A stretch of 11,791 nt of DNA from Planctomycetaceae bacterium (lineage in GTDB: Bacteria; Planctomycetota; Phycisphaerae; Phycisphaerales; SM1A02). Below, piece after piece: positions 1 through 7,217 of the stretch (position 1 is its first letter; each line of letters begins with the position of its first letter). Location of the stretch: NCBI GenBank assembly GCA_002737585.1, contig NSIA01000197.1, positions 1 through 11,791 of the forward strand, given 5' to 3'. A program made the translations under genes and the position numbers. A model generated the notes under the pieces. The model was not told where the DNA came from. It worked only from the letters and a program-made list of their open reading frames with translations, and did not search any database.

Positions 1-1752
1 GCGCGAACCCGGTTCGTTCTGCGCATTGACCGCCCACACGCGCCCGTCCCGACGCAGCGCATTGGCTACCCGGTAATCGCCGTCCGACTGTTCCACATCG
101 GCCCACGCCCACGCCAGCGAAACGCTTTGCCGCTTGGTGGGATCCGTCACCGACACGGCCTCCACTTCGATGGCGTCCAGGACGGCATTACCGTTGGCTG
201 CTCGTCCAACACGACCATTTGGGAGCGATGGATCAGTCATCGCCTCCAACGCGATAGCACGCAAGTTGGTTGCGTCGGTGCGGTACGTAAACGTCTGCTC
301 ATCGTTGGCTGGATTCTCACCGGAGGAAAGCACGCTGCCGTCTGGCTGCACCGTGAGCGTGGTCTTCTGCGTACTGACCGCTGAGATGAAGCGCAGCGCG
401 GCCCAGTGAATTCCTTCGGTGCTGATCTGCGTGCGAAATGATTCGAAGGCGGCGCGCTCGGTATCGCTCATCGCATCGCGCGCCGTGCGAGCATCGGCAG
501 CCGCTTGCGTCAGAATGCTCAACCGTGCAGCATGTTCTGGCGTGGGCACCTCAATGGATGGCTCATAGGCACGGTTGGCGTCCATCGTCTGCGAATAGAT
601 GCCCGGCTGTTCGTTGGAATTGAAGAACGCCAGCAGTGAGTAGAAGTCTTCCTGTGTCACTGGATCAAACTTGTGATCGTGACAACGCGCGCACTGCAGT
701 GTGAGTCCAAGAAACGCAGCGCCCACGGTGGCGGTGCGATCAACCGCATATTCCATGAGGTATTCCGCATCAATCGCCCCGCCCTCATCACTGGTGACAT
801 GGGCGCGATTAAATCCGCTGGCGATCTTCTGCTGCACCGTGCCATCGGGCATGAGGTCACCCGCCACCTGTTCAACCACAAACTGGTTGTATGGCATGTT
901 GTCACGGAAGGCGGCAAGCACCCAATCGCGCCACAGCCACATCTGCCGACCGTTGTCCTGATGAATGCCACAGGTGTCCGCGTAGCGCGCCACATCAAGC
1001 CACGGAATGGCCATGCGTTCGGCGTATCGGCTTCGATACGGTTCCTGAGTCAGCAGCCGATCGACCAATACCTCGTATGCATCGGCACGCTCATCGGTAA
1101 GGAACGAAGCGGTCTCTTCCGGAGTGGGCGGAAGTCCAGTGAGATCCAGGAAGACGCGGCGGCACAACGTGGCGCGATCCGCTTCCGAGTTTGGTGCGAT
1201 GGCCGCACGCTCAAGCGCGGCAAGAATAAAATTGTCGATCGGTGTCCGCGGCCAAGCAATGTCATGGACCGTGGGCACAGTGGGCACCGTCGGCACGGTG
1301 AACGCCCAATGCGATTCGTACAGCGCGCCCTCGGCGATCCACTGCCGAAGCATCGCCTGTTCATTCCGGCTGAGCGCATGCTTGCCACTGTCCGGTGGCG
1401 GCATGACGATGTCCGCGTCGACTGATGCAATGCGTTGCAGCAGCAGTGATTCATCCGGATGACCGGGAACGATCGCCGCGCCGTCTTTACGCGGCGCGGT
1501 GGCTCCCTCAAACGAGTCGAGACGCAGCCCCGCTTTCTGCTTGGCGCGGTCGGGGCCATGACAGAGGTAGCAGCGGTCGGACAGGATTGGACGAATGTCC
1601 CGACCGAAGCGGATGGGATCAGCGGCGACGATCGATGCCACGGACGACGGCGGCGATGGCGGCGGCAACGGCGGCGGAGACATCACAGCCCCGGCGGCAA
1701 CCAGCGTGGTGCCGACAGCGAGGGCTGCGAGAATCGCGCGCCGGGAGAGCAT
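1..1752 (-). CDS. Planctomycete cytochrome c-like/DUF1549 (PSD1-type) secreted protein, C-terminus cut off by window edge
   Basis: 584 residues are visible and the frame is still open at base 1, so the C-terminal DUF1553 domain expected in this family lies outside. Residues 1-24 form a signal peptide with an SRRAIL stretch that loosely resembles a twin-arginine motif. A proline-rich linker (about 25-37) follows. A planctomycete cytochrome C-like domain then begins at RFGRDIRPIL and carries a CYLCH haem-binding motif (C61, C64, H65). The DUF1549 region spans about 168-375, with FLDLTGLPPTPEE near 201 and a second CxxCH in CARCHDHKFDP (354-364). Residues 460-530 resemble the extra beta-sandwich-like module often inserted before DUF1553 (LPNGRVGRAANGN). 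The family is abundant in Planctomycetes. Its reaction is not well established, although a role in exported polysaccharide or redox degradation has been suggested. The linker at 153-162 contains a VPT repeat. The ATG at 1752 directly precedes the signal peptide; I see no strong Shine-Dalgarno. Family assignment is firm, function is not. Confidence 0.93.
   Translation of the reverse strand, partial: MLSRRAILAALAVGTTLVAAGAVMSPPPLPPPSPPSSVASIVAADPIRFGRDIRPILSDRCYLCHGPDRAKQKAGLRLDSFEGATAPRKDGAAIVPGHPDESLLLQRIASVDADIVMPPPDSGKHALSRNEQAMLRQWIAEGALYESHWAFTVPTVPTVPTVHDIAWPRTPIDNFILAALERAAIAPNSEADRATLCRRVFLDLTGLPPTPEETASFLTDERADAYEVLVDRLLTQEPYRSRYAERMAIPWLDVARYADTCGIHQDNGRQMWLWRDWVLAAFRDNMPYNQFVVEQVAGDLMPDGTVQQKIASGFNRAHVTSDEGGAIDAEYLMEYAVDRTATVGAAFLGLTLQCARCHDHKFDPVTQEDFYSLLAFFNSNEQPGIYSQTMDANRAYEPSIEVPTPEHAARLSILTQAAADARTARDAMSDTERAAFESFRTQISTEGIHWAALRFISAVSTQKTTLTVQPDGSVLSSGENPANDEQTFTYRTDATNLRAIALEAMTDPSLPNGRVGRAANGNAVLDAIEVEAVSVTDPTKRQSVSLAWAWADVEQSDGDYRVANALRRDGRVWAVNAQNEPGSR
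1271..1300. repeat. 9-bp tandem repeat (about 3.3 copies) inside the cytochrome/DUF1549 gene
   Basis: Three consecutive units read gtgggcaca, gtgggcacc and gtcggcacg, followed by a partial gtg. Read on the minus strand they encode a Val-Pro-Thr repeat (residues 153-162). The repeat is in frame, so copy-number change would lengthen or shorten the linker between the cytochrome-like domain and DUF1549 without breaking the gene. Confidence 0.8.
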
Positions 1753-1805
1753 GCCAACCCTACCGAGCGGGAGCCGCTTGGTTGCCAAGAAACTGCAATG
1801 AACCC

Positions 1806-3812
1806 TTAGCGATTCTCTGTTTCGAGGTACGTGTACCCCGACAACCCAGCTTCATACGCCTTCAAAAGGCCTTGGCTCTCCGCCACGGTCATCTGCTTGT
1901 TGACCACGGCCTTCTCGCACTCGCGGCGAACCTCGCCGAAGAGTCGCGCCAAGTCGTAGTGGACGTAACTGAGGACGTCGCGGACCGCGTCGCCCTCAAT
2001 GATTTCATCGATCCACCACTCGCCCTGGTCATCCACTTTGACGTGAGCCACGTGGGTGTCACCAAAGAGGTTGTGCAGGTCGCCGAGCGTCTCCTGGTAC
2101 GCGCCCACCAGGAACGCGCCCAACAAGTACTCCTCGCCATCCTCAAAGTCGTGCAGTTCGATCCACTTCTTCACGTCGTGGTCGTCCACAAATCGGTCAA
2201 TCTTGCCGTCGGAATCGCAGGTCAAATCAGCGATCGTCGCCTTGCGGGTCGGACGCTCACCAAGGCGATGAATCGGCGCAATTGGGAACAGCTGGTTGAT
2301 GGCCCACACATCGGGCATGCTCTGGAAGATTGAGAGGTTGCAGAAATACGTATCGCTCAGCGCGCTCTCCAAATCTCCAAGCTCCTCGGGCGGCCGGCTC
2401 ATGGAACGCGCAATGTCGCGAATCTTGGCGCAGCTTGCCCAGAAGATATTGTCGACCAAGGCACGGTGTTCCAGACTCATGAGGCCAACGCTGAACAGGC
2501 GCAACGCCTCATCGCGATCCTCAAGCATGTCGTTGTAATGCTCAACAAGCCGACGCTCAGCGATGTTCTTGTAGACGTCATAGATGTCAACAAGCGGTCG
2601 TGGCAATTCGGTCTCGCCAGCCGCAGGCGGTGGCAACTCAGCGGGAACAGTGAAACGGTCCAGCCGATTGGCGCCGAGTACATCAAAGATCAAGACACTC
2701 TGCTGCGCAACCATGGCGCGGCCCGACTCACTGACGATGGTTGGATGCTCTACGCCCTCTTCATCGCACACGGTCATGATCTTGTAGACCACGTTGGACG
2801 CGTACTCCTGAAGCGTGTAGTTCATGGAGAACTCAAAGCTGGTCTGGCTACCGTCGTAATCGATGCCCAACCCGCCGCCAATATCGATGTACTTCATTCC
2901 CGCGCCGGCCTTGGCCAACTGCGTATAGATGCGCGCGAGTTCATTGATCCCCTGATTCACCTGACGAATGTCATGAATCTGGCTGCCCATGTGGCAATGC
3001 AAGAGCTGCAGGCAATCTTCCATTCCCTTGGAACGGAGGATCGAGAGCACTTCCAGGACTTCGGTCATGCTGAGACCAAACTTCGCCTTCAGCCCACTTG
3101 AATGCCGCCAACGGCCAGCGCCCTGCGCTGCCAGATTGACGCGCACACCGATGGTTGGACGAACGCCGTGCTGCTCATAGAACCGCAAGATCAACTTGAG
3201 TTCAGTGATGTTCTCAATCACCGGAATGATGTTGCGCCCAAGCTTCTTGGCGAGCGCAGTGAACTCAATGTATCGCTCTTCCTTGAAGCCATTGCAAATG
3301 ATGAGCCGCTCAGGAGTATCGCTGGTCATCCCCATGACCGCTAGAAGTTCTGGCTTGCTGCCAGCCTCAAGACCAAAGCCGAGACCCTTGCCCGCGTCGC
3401 GCACTTCTTCAACAACGCGGCGCTGCTGGTTCACCTTGATCGGGAACACACCTTGATACGTGCCGTGATATCCATGCTCAACAATGGCGCCGCGGAATGC
3501 TTCGGCAATGTCCACCAGACGCTGCTTCAACAAGTCGCTGAAGTGAATCAGGAGCGGCGTGCGAAAGCCGCGCTCGCGCATACCGGCGACCACTTCATAG
3601 AGGTCGACCGCAATGGCGGGATTGCGCTGCGGATGCACCACCACATGGCCGGCCGCATTGACATCAAAGAAGCCCTTGCCCCAGTTGCGTATTGAATAGA
3701 GCGATGCCGATTCCTCGACGCTCCACCCAAGTTCGGTCGCCGCTCGCGTGGCGCGCGAGCGGGGTGCGGGGACGGGAACGGATGCTGTGGATTCGGTGAG
3801 TGTGTCTGCCAT
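1806..3812 (-). CDS. speA: Biosynthetic arginine decarboxylase (PLP-dependent)
   Basis: Converts arginine to agmatine and CO2, the first step of the agmatine route to putrescine and spermidine. The 668-residue product matches the usual bacterial SpeA length (E. coli about 658). The N-terminal alanine racemase-type barrel carries the PLP lysine in GVFPIKVNQQ (K126), HCHMGSQ (272-278) and a glycine-rich phosphate-binding loop GGGLGIDYDG (312-321). The C-terminal domain carries the CDSDGKID motif (C532), which supplies active-site residues from the partner subunit, and a GDLHNLFGDTH segment near 577-587. The frame stays open upstream to an ATG at 3965, but those 51 extra residues run through an AT-rich intergenic stretch and do not look like SpeA, so the start at 3812 (MADTLTES) is preferred. 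No good Shine-Dalgarno is visible before it. No other polyamine gene (speB, aguA, speE) is in the window. It is 53 bp upstream of the cytochrome/DUF1549 gene, which has no evident link to it. Confidence 0.96.
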   Translation of the reverse strand: MADTLTESTASVPVPAPRSRATRAATELGWSVEESASLYSIRNWGKGFFDVNAAGHVVVHPQRNPAIAVDLYEVVAGMRERGFRTPLLIHFSDLLKQRLVDIAEAFRGAIVEHGYHGTYQGVFPIKVNQQRRVVEEVRDAGKGLGFGLEAGSKPELLAVMGMTSDTPERLIICNGFKEERYIEFTALAKKLGRNIIPVIENITELKLILRFYEQHGVRPTIGVRVNLAAQGAGRWRHSSGLKAKFGLSMTEVLEVLSILRSKGMEDCLQLLHCHMGSQIHDIRQVNQGINELARIYTQLAKAGAGMKYIDIGGGLGIDYDGSQTSFEFSMNYTLQEYASNVVYKIMTVCDEEGVEHPTIVSESGRAMVAQQSVLIFDVLGANRLDRFTVPAELPPPAAGETELPRPLVDIYDVYKNIAERRLVEHYNDMLEDRDEALRLFSVGLMSLEHRALVDNIFWASCAKIRDIARSMSRPPEELGDLESALSDTYFCNLSIFQSMPDVWAINQLFPIAPIHRLGERPTRKATIADLTCDSDGKIDRFVDDHDVKKWIELHDFEDGEEYLLGAFLVGAYQETLGDLHNLFGDTHVAHVKVDDQGEWWIDEIIEGDAVRDVLSYVHYDLARLFGEVRRECEKAVVNKQMTVAESQGLLKAYEAGLSGYTYLETENR

Positions 3813-3974
3813 CGATGGAGCGGCGCGCGGTAAGGACCACCGGCGCCAAGGACTAAATGATAGGAAGAATGTTGAAAAAGAAAAGTGAAATCGCCTCGAG
3901 TTGTCAGTTGTCGCCCCGCACGGCGCGCGTGCCCGGATCAGCGTGGCACGCCGGAGCGCAGCCAAGACGCGTCA
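3813..3974 (-). promoter_or_regulatory. 162-bp leader upstream of speA with an AT-rich, pyrimidine-rich tract (possible promoter)
   Basis: This is the largest intergenic gap in the window. Bases 3851-3890 are strikingly AT-rich against a GC-rich background, and on the minus strand they form a pyrimidine-rich run. A TATCAT hexamer (minus strand, 3862-3857) could serve as a -10 element, but no convincing -35 lies at the right distance. The base composition suggests that speA has its own promoter here instead of only being read through from hscA. Confidence is low because the hexamers are weak and planctomycete promoters are poorly defined. Confidence 0.25.
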
Positions 3975-5846
3975 TCAATCAGTTCCGCCGCGCAAACTGC
4001 GGGTAATCGCAACTTCATGCATCCGCACGCTGGCGCGGTCGAGTGCTTCTTTGGCCTGATAGAAGGCGTTGGCATCCACCGACCGGGGATCGTATTCAGC
4101 GGCGGAAATATGCCCCTTCAGGCTCATGATGGCAGATTCGAGGGTTTCAAGGTACGCCGGCTCCAGGTCATCCCGAACCCGCGCAAGGGCATCGCAGATC
4201 CACTTGAGATCCAAACGAGACGTCGCCACCAGGTCCACCACCCGGTGGCGCTGCATGTCTTCGCGGGCGTGGGTAAAACTCTCCGCCTCCATCCGATCCA
4301 CGTCGGCAGCCGTCAGTCCATAGGTTGGAATGACCTGCACGGTGGCGCGCCGACCACTCCGGCGCTCGGCGGCGGTGACGGCAAGGATGCCGTTGGCGTC
4401 CACTAGGAATTCCACCTCAATCTGCGGAATACCGGCGGGCATGGGAGGGATCCCGCGCAGGTCAAAGCGCGCGATGGAACGGCAGTCAGCCACCAGTTCG
4501 CGTTCCCCTTGCAGGACATGGATCCCAACATTGACTTGCCCGTCAACGGACGTAGAGAACATCTCAGTCGCTCGGGTTGGAATGCTGGAATTGCGCATCA
4601 CTATCTTCGCCACTGCACCCCCCACGGTTTCGATACCAAGGGAGAGCGGCACCACGTCCACAAGCAACAAATCACGGCGCTTACCTGCGAGGACTGACGC
4701 TTGCACGGCAGCGCCCAGCGCCACCACTTGGTCTGGATCAAGCGCCGCATACGGCTCACGTCCAAAAAACGCGCAAACCGCATCGCGGATAGCAGGAATG
4801 CGCGTGCTTCCGCCCACCAGCACCACGCGATCAATCTCTGGCGCTCCCGCATCACGCATGGCGCGGCGACATGCATCAATGGTGCGTGCCACCAAGGGCG
4901 CAATCATCGTTTCAAATTCCGCACGTCCAAGCACGCGTCGGTAGGTGCGATCAGCCCCAAATGAAACTTCCAGCGTTGCACTGTCCGCCGCTGACAGTGT
5001 GATCTTGGCGCGCTCGGCAAAGTTCCGCAGCGCTTGACGAGCCGCCGGCGGAAACTCCAGTGCAGTGCCAAATGCTTCACGAATCTCGCGGGTCACCAGC
5101 GCAATGATGGCATCATCAATGTCATCACCACCAAGACGGGTGTCGCCCGCGGTGGAGAGCACCTGAAAGAACTCGCCGTCATCGGGTCCACCCGGCACCA
5201 ACTGCAACACGGAAACGTCACATGTTCCACCGCCAAAGTCATAGACAACAATTGTCTCTGACGAAGTACGTCGACGCTCGGATGCGCCAATGCCATAGGC
5301 CAACGCCGCAGCGGTTGGTTCATTGACAATGCGAATCGCCTCAAGCCCGGCAAGCCGCGCCGCATCGCGGGTGGCTTGTCGCTGCGCGTCATCAAAGTAC
5401 GCAGGGACCGTGACCACCGCGCGCTGAACGGGCACTCCAAGTTGGCGCTCGGCAATCTCTTTCAAAGCGCGCAAGACATGCGCAGCCACTTGTTGCGGCG
5501 TGATGACGTCTCCAGCAACGGCGAATGCAGCCAATCCATGCGGACCTGCAACAACGCTGTATGGCAACTCACCAACCGAAGCGCCCTGCTCCGTGAATCC
5601 ACGCCCCATGAAACGCTTGGCGCTGTACACGGTGTCCACCGGATACTCCACCGCATGCGCGCGCGCCTCATGGCCGATCACTGGCGCCGCGGCTGCTACG
5701 AAGCGCACCACCGAAGGCAAGAGCGCGCGACCAGCTTCATCCACCAAGATGCGCGGGCCCGCGTCATCACAGTACGCCACCAACGAATTGGTGGTCCCAA
5801 GATCGATGCCGACGATCGGATCAGTACTGGAAGAAGTCACAGCCAT
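3975..5846 (-). CDS. hscA: HscA-type Hsp70 chaperone
   Basis: A complete 623-residue Hsp70. The ATPase domain carries GIDLGTTNS (13-21), the lysine of AKRFMGR (K77), AYFDDAQRQ (149-157), NEPTAAALAYG (175-185), the phosphate loop YDFGGGTCDVS (202-212) and VGGSTRIPAI (344-353). A linker LLLVDVVPLSLG (393-404) leads to a substrate-binding domain with HVLQGERELV and CRSIARFDLRGIP, then a helical lid to the end. Details such as RFMGR, YFDDAQRQ and LQGERELVADCRS fit HscA, the Fe-S assembly chaperone that works with HscB on IscU, better than housekeeping DnaK. No hscB, iscU, fdx, grpE or dnaJ is adjacent, so the true client is unproven. The usual Phe after GGGT is Cys209. An upstream in-frame ATG at 5930 would add 28 non-conserved residues and overlap the lipoprotein gene, so 5846 is preferred. 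It could also be described as a DnaK-family paralogue. Confidence 0.9.
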   Translation of the reverse strand: MAVTSSSTDPIVGIDLGTTNSLVAYCDDAGPRILVDEAGRALLPSVVRFVAAAAPVIGHEARAHAVEYPVDTVYSAKRFMGRGFTEQGASVGELPYSVVAGPHGLAAFAVAGDVITPQQVAAHVLRALKEIAERQLGVPVQRAVVTVPAYFDDAQRQATRDAARLAGLEAIRIVNEPTAAALAYGIGASERRRTSSETIVVYDFGGGTCDVSVLQLVPGGPDDGEFFQVLSTAGDTRLGGDDIDDAIIALVTREIREAFGTALEFPPAARQALRNFAERAKITLSAADSATLEVSFGADRTYRRVLGRAEFETMIAPLVARTIDACRRAMRDAGAPEIDRVVLVGGSTRIPAIRDAVCAFFGREPYAALDPDQVVALGAAVQASVLAGKRRDLLLVDVVPLSLGIETVGGAVAKIVMRNSSIPTRATEMFSTSVDGQVNVGIHVLQGERELVADCRSIARFDLRGIPPMPAGIPQIEVEFLVDANGILAVTAAERRSGRRATVQVIPTYGLTAADVDRMEAESFTHAREDMQRHRVVDLVATSRLDLKWICDALARVRDDLEPAYLETLESAIMSLKGHISAAEYDPRSVDANAFYQAKEALDRASVRMHEVAITRSLRGGTD

Positions 5847-5907
5847 TCCGGTGATACTAGGTCCTTCGCCCGTGTCAGCTGGTATCCAATCTCCGACTGT
5901 CGCTGCG

Positions 5908-6420
5908 TCATCGCGTTTGCGTTCCCGCATCCGGCAGGCGCTGCATGTAACGATCGAAACGACGTGCTGCTGCCTTGGAAAGTACTTCCACCACTTGTAG
6001 CACGTACTCGTTTGGGCCTTGGATAGTGAACGCGCGTTCCGATTTCCCGCCGGTCAGCACCACCTCGGCAACCGGGGTCTCTGCCGTATGCAATGCTGGG
6101 TCTGTTGCCGTCATCCACTTGGCTGCATCCACAAGCTTACGCAATCGAAATCCCTCTTCCGCAGTGATTCGTCCGGTCCACTCCGCTTGGCGATTGAACG
6201 CCGTCAGACCGCCGCCGTATGAAAGTGATCCGTCAGCGCGCAACTGAAAGTAGTCGTACTGGCGCGTATCAACGCGCGCGTACCAAAGCCGCAAACCCAA
6301 TCCGTCGGTGCTTGATGACTCATCATGCGGCGGCACAATCGGCGCCGACTCGCACGCGGTAAATGCCACGGAAACCACTGCCAATGTGGCGCAAAGTGCG
6401 ATGCGTGCTACGTGTTTCAT
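5908..6420 (-). CDS. Small putative lipoprotein of unknown function (paralogue of the upstream lipoprotein)
   Basis: 170 residues. Residues 1-22 are a signal peptide with K2 and R6, a hydrophobic core, and a lipobox-like FTAC with the modifiable cysteine at C23, so an envelope-anchored lipoprotein is likely. The mature part, about 145 residues, has no catalytic motif I recognise. It shows a pattern of a beta strand followed by RADGSL, a WTGRI segment, a helix (EEGFRLRKLVDAAKW), a VVLTGG strand and a C-terminal helix ending FDRYMQRL. A similar order of elements occurs in the neighbouring lipoprotein. Its ATG overlaps the stop codon of that gene (ATGA at 6420-6417), indicating co-transcription and translational coupling. 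It is followed after 61 bp by hscA. The coding assignment is sound; no function is proposed. Confidence 0.8.
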   Translation of the reverse strand: MKHVARIALCATLAVVSVAFTACESAPIVPPHDESSSTDGLGLRLWYARVDTRQYDYFQLRADGSLSYGGGLTAFNRQAEWTGRITAEEGFRLRKLVDAAKWMTATDPALHTAETPVAEVVLTGGKSERAFTIQGPNEYVLQVVEVLSKAAARRFDRYMQRLPDAGTQTR

Positions 6421-7184
6421 TTTCGAATGGTTGCAGGTTGCTGAGCACGAATGGCTCGGTATACGGCGTACGGATCAGGACCGAAGTCATATCGCTCGGG
6501 CGCAATGTCTTCAGCGCGGTAGTCGGGAAGCCAACTCAGAATGGCAAGTGTGCGAATGATGCGGACTGCCGCAGCGTCAAACGGCTGGGCATCAGTGGCA
6601 CGACGAACAAACGTCCATGTCCGCCCATCGGCACGGAACGTCATGACTGCAAGACGCTCGCCACGGGGCACTCGCAACATGTCCGGATTGGGGGGACCAT
6701 TCGCGCTGCGTTCGTCGGTAAATCCGTACTGCGCGCACAACCCCCAGAGAAACTGCACTTGGTCTTCGTACAGCCACCTGGTTCGACCGGGGCGTGTTGA
6801 AATGTCGATAAACGGACTGGCGTCCGCGTGGAGCGCCCCATCCGGCAGCACCACGTATTTGGCCTGCCGTTCCTCCACCTTCAGGAGTTCCGGAGCGCCA
6901 AGGCCCACCAGGACAGTGACATCCAAGGTGAAATCGGGCGGGTAGGTGCCGTCGGCCAGGGCCGGAGACTCAGCGGGTGCGCCTGCGGTCGACTCAACAA
7001 ACTCATCTTGCGCGGCGCTGGTGCCCGGTTTCGTACCCGGCGCTGGCTCCAACTCGGCCACTTGATCAGACGGCGGTGCCGCCGGTCCGTCAGCGGTCCC
7101 AACCACGCCGCTACAGCCCGCAATCAACCCCGCAGCGGCAAGAAGCGCGCAGACAGTCATTTGGATGCGCGTGGCGGCCGTCAC
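6417..7184 (-). CDS. Putative lipoprotein with proline-rich linker, unknown function
   Basis: 255 residues from a GTG at 7184. The signal peptide ends in a clear lipobox LIAGC with the lipid-attachment cysteine at C24. The GTG start is preferred because it keeps R6 in the n-region; the ATG at 7160 (residue 9) would leave a signal peptide with no positive charge. Residues about 30-78 are a low-complexity Ala/Pro/Gly/Glu linker, probably a flexible tether. The folded part (about 85-255) contains YVVLPDGAL, a FLWGLCAQYGF helix, RLAVMTFRADGRTWTFV strands and a helix near AAAVRIIRTLAIL, followed by a C-terminal tail. This resembles the arrangement in the downstream lipoprotein, which overlaps it by 4 bp. 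I recognise no named family. It is the first gene of the leftward run and sits back-to-back with pheT. Confidence 0.8.
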   Translation of the reverse strand: MTAATRIQMTVCALLAAAGLIAGCSGVVGTADGPAAPPSDQVAELEPAPGTKPGTSAAQDEFVESTAGAPAESPALADGTYPPDFTLDVTVLVGLGAPELLKVEERQAKYVVLPDGALHADASPFIDISTRPGRTRWLYEDQVQFLWGLCAQYGFTDERSANGPPNPDMLRVPRGERLAVMTFRADGRTWTFVRRATDAQPFDAAAVRIIRTLAILSWLPDYRAEDIAPERYDFGPDPYAVYRAIRAQQPATIRK

Positions 7185-7217
7185 AGTGCGCGGAATGCTA
7201 CCCTTCGACCCTTCACC
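7185..7217. promoter_or_regulatory. Very short divergent junction between the lipoprotein pair and pheT
   Basis: Only 33 bp separate the GTG at 7184 (minus) from the ATG at 7218 (plus), or 57 bp if the lipoprotein starts at 7160. No hexamer pair or Shine-Dalgarno stands out on either strand. At least one of the two promoters must therefore lie inside the opposite gene, or transcripts may be leaderless. This is inferred from gene layout, not from a recognised motif. Confidence 0.3.

Noticed and set aside
673..1425. 250-codon open frame on the plus strand
   Set aside because: It lies wholly antisense to the cytochrome/DUF1549 gene, whose minus-strand frame carries clear family motifs. The antisense product is Arg/His-rich with no domain.
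1636..1682. GGC-rich low-complexity stretch as a possible repeat or structured element
   Set aside because: It simply encodes the proline-rich linker after the signal peptide, with irregular units and no clean period.
1425..2333. 302-codon open frame on the plus strand
   Set aside because: It runs antisense across two real genes and their junction. GC-rich sequence commonly leaves such antisense frames open, and the product has no recognisable motif.
3813..3965. 51-residue N-terminal extension of SpeA
   Set aside because: It is translated from an AT-rich intergenic stretch, is not SpeA-like, and would make the protein longer than the family norm.
4330..4944. 204-codon plus-strand frame within hscA
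   Set aside because: Antisense to well-conserved Hsp70 motifs; Ser/Arg/Thr-rich shadow with no domain.
5847..5930. 28-residue N-terminal extension of the HscA-like protein
   Set aside because: It is charged and non-conserved and would overlap the end of the lipoprotein gene. The ATG at 5846 leaves the normal short lead before GIDLGTTNS.
6828..7217. 130-codon N-terminal extension of pheT
   Set aside because: The extension is antisense to the lipoprotein gene and unlike any PheT. The ATG at 7218 matches the family start.
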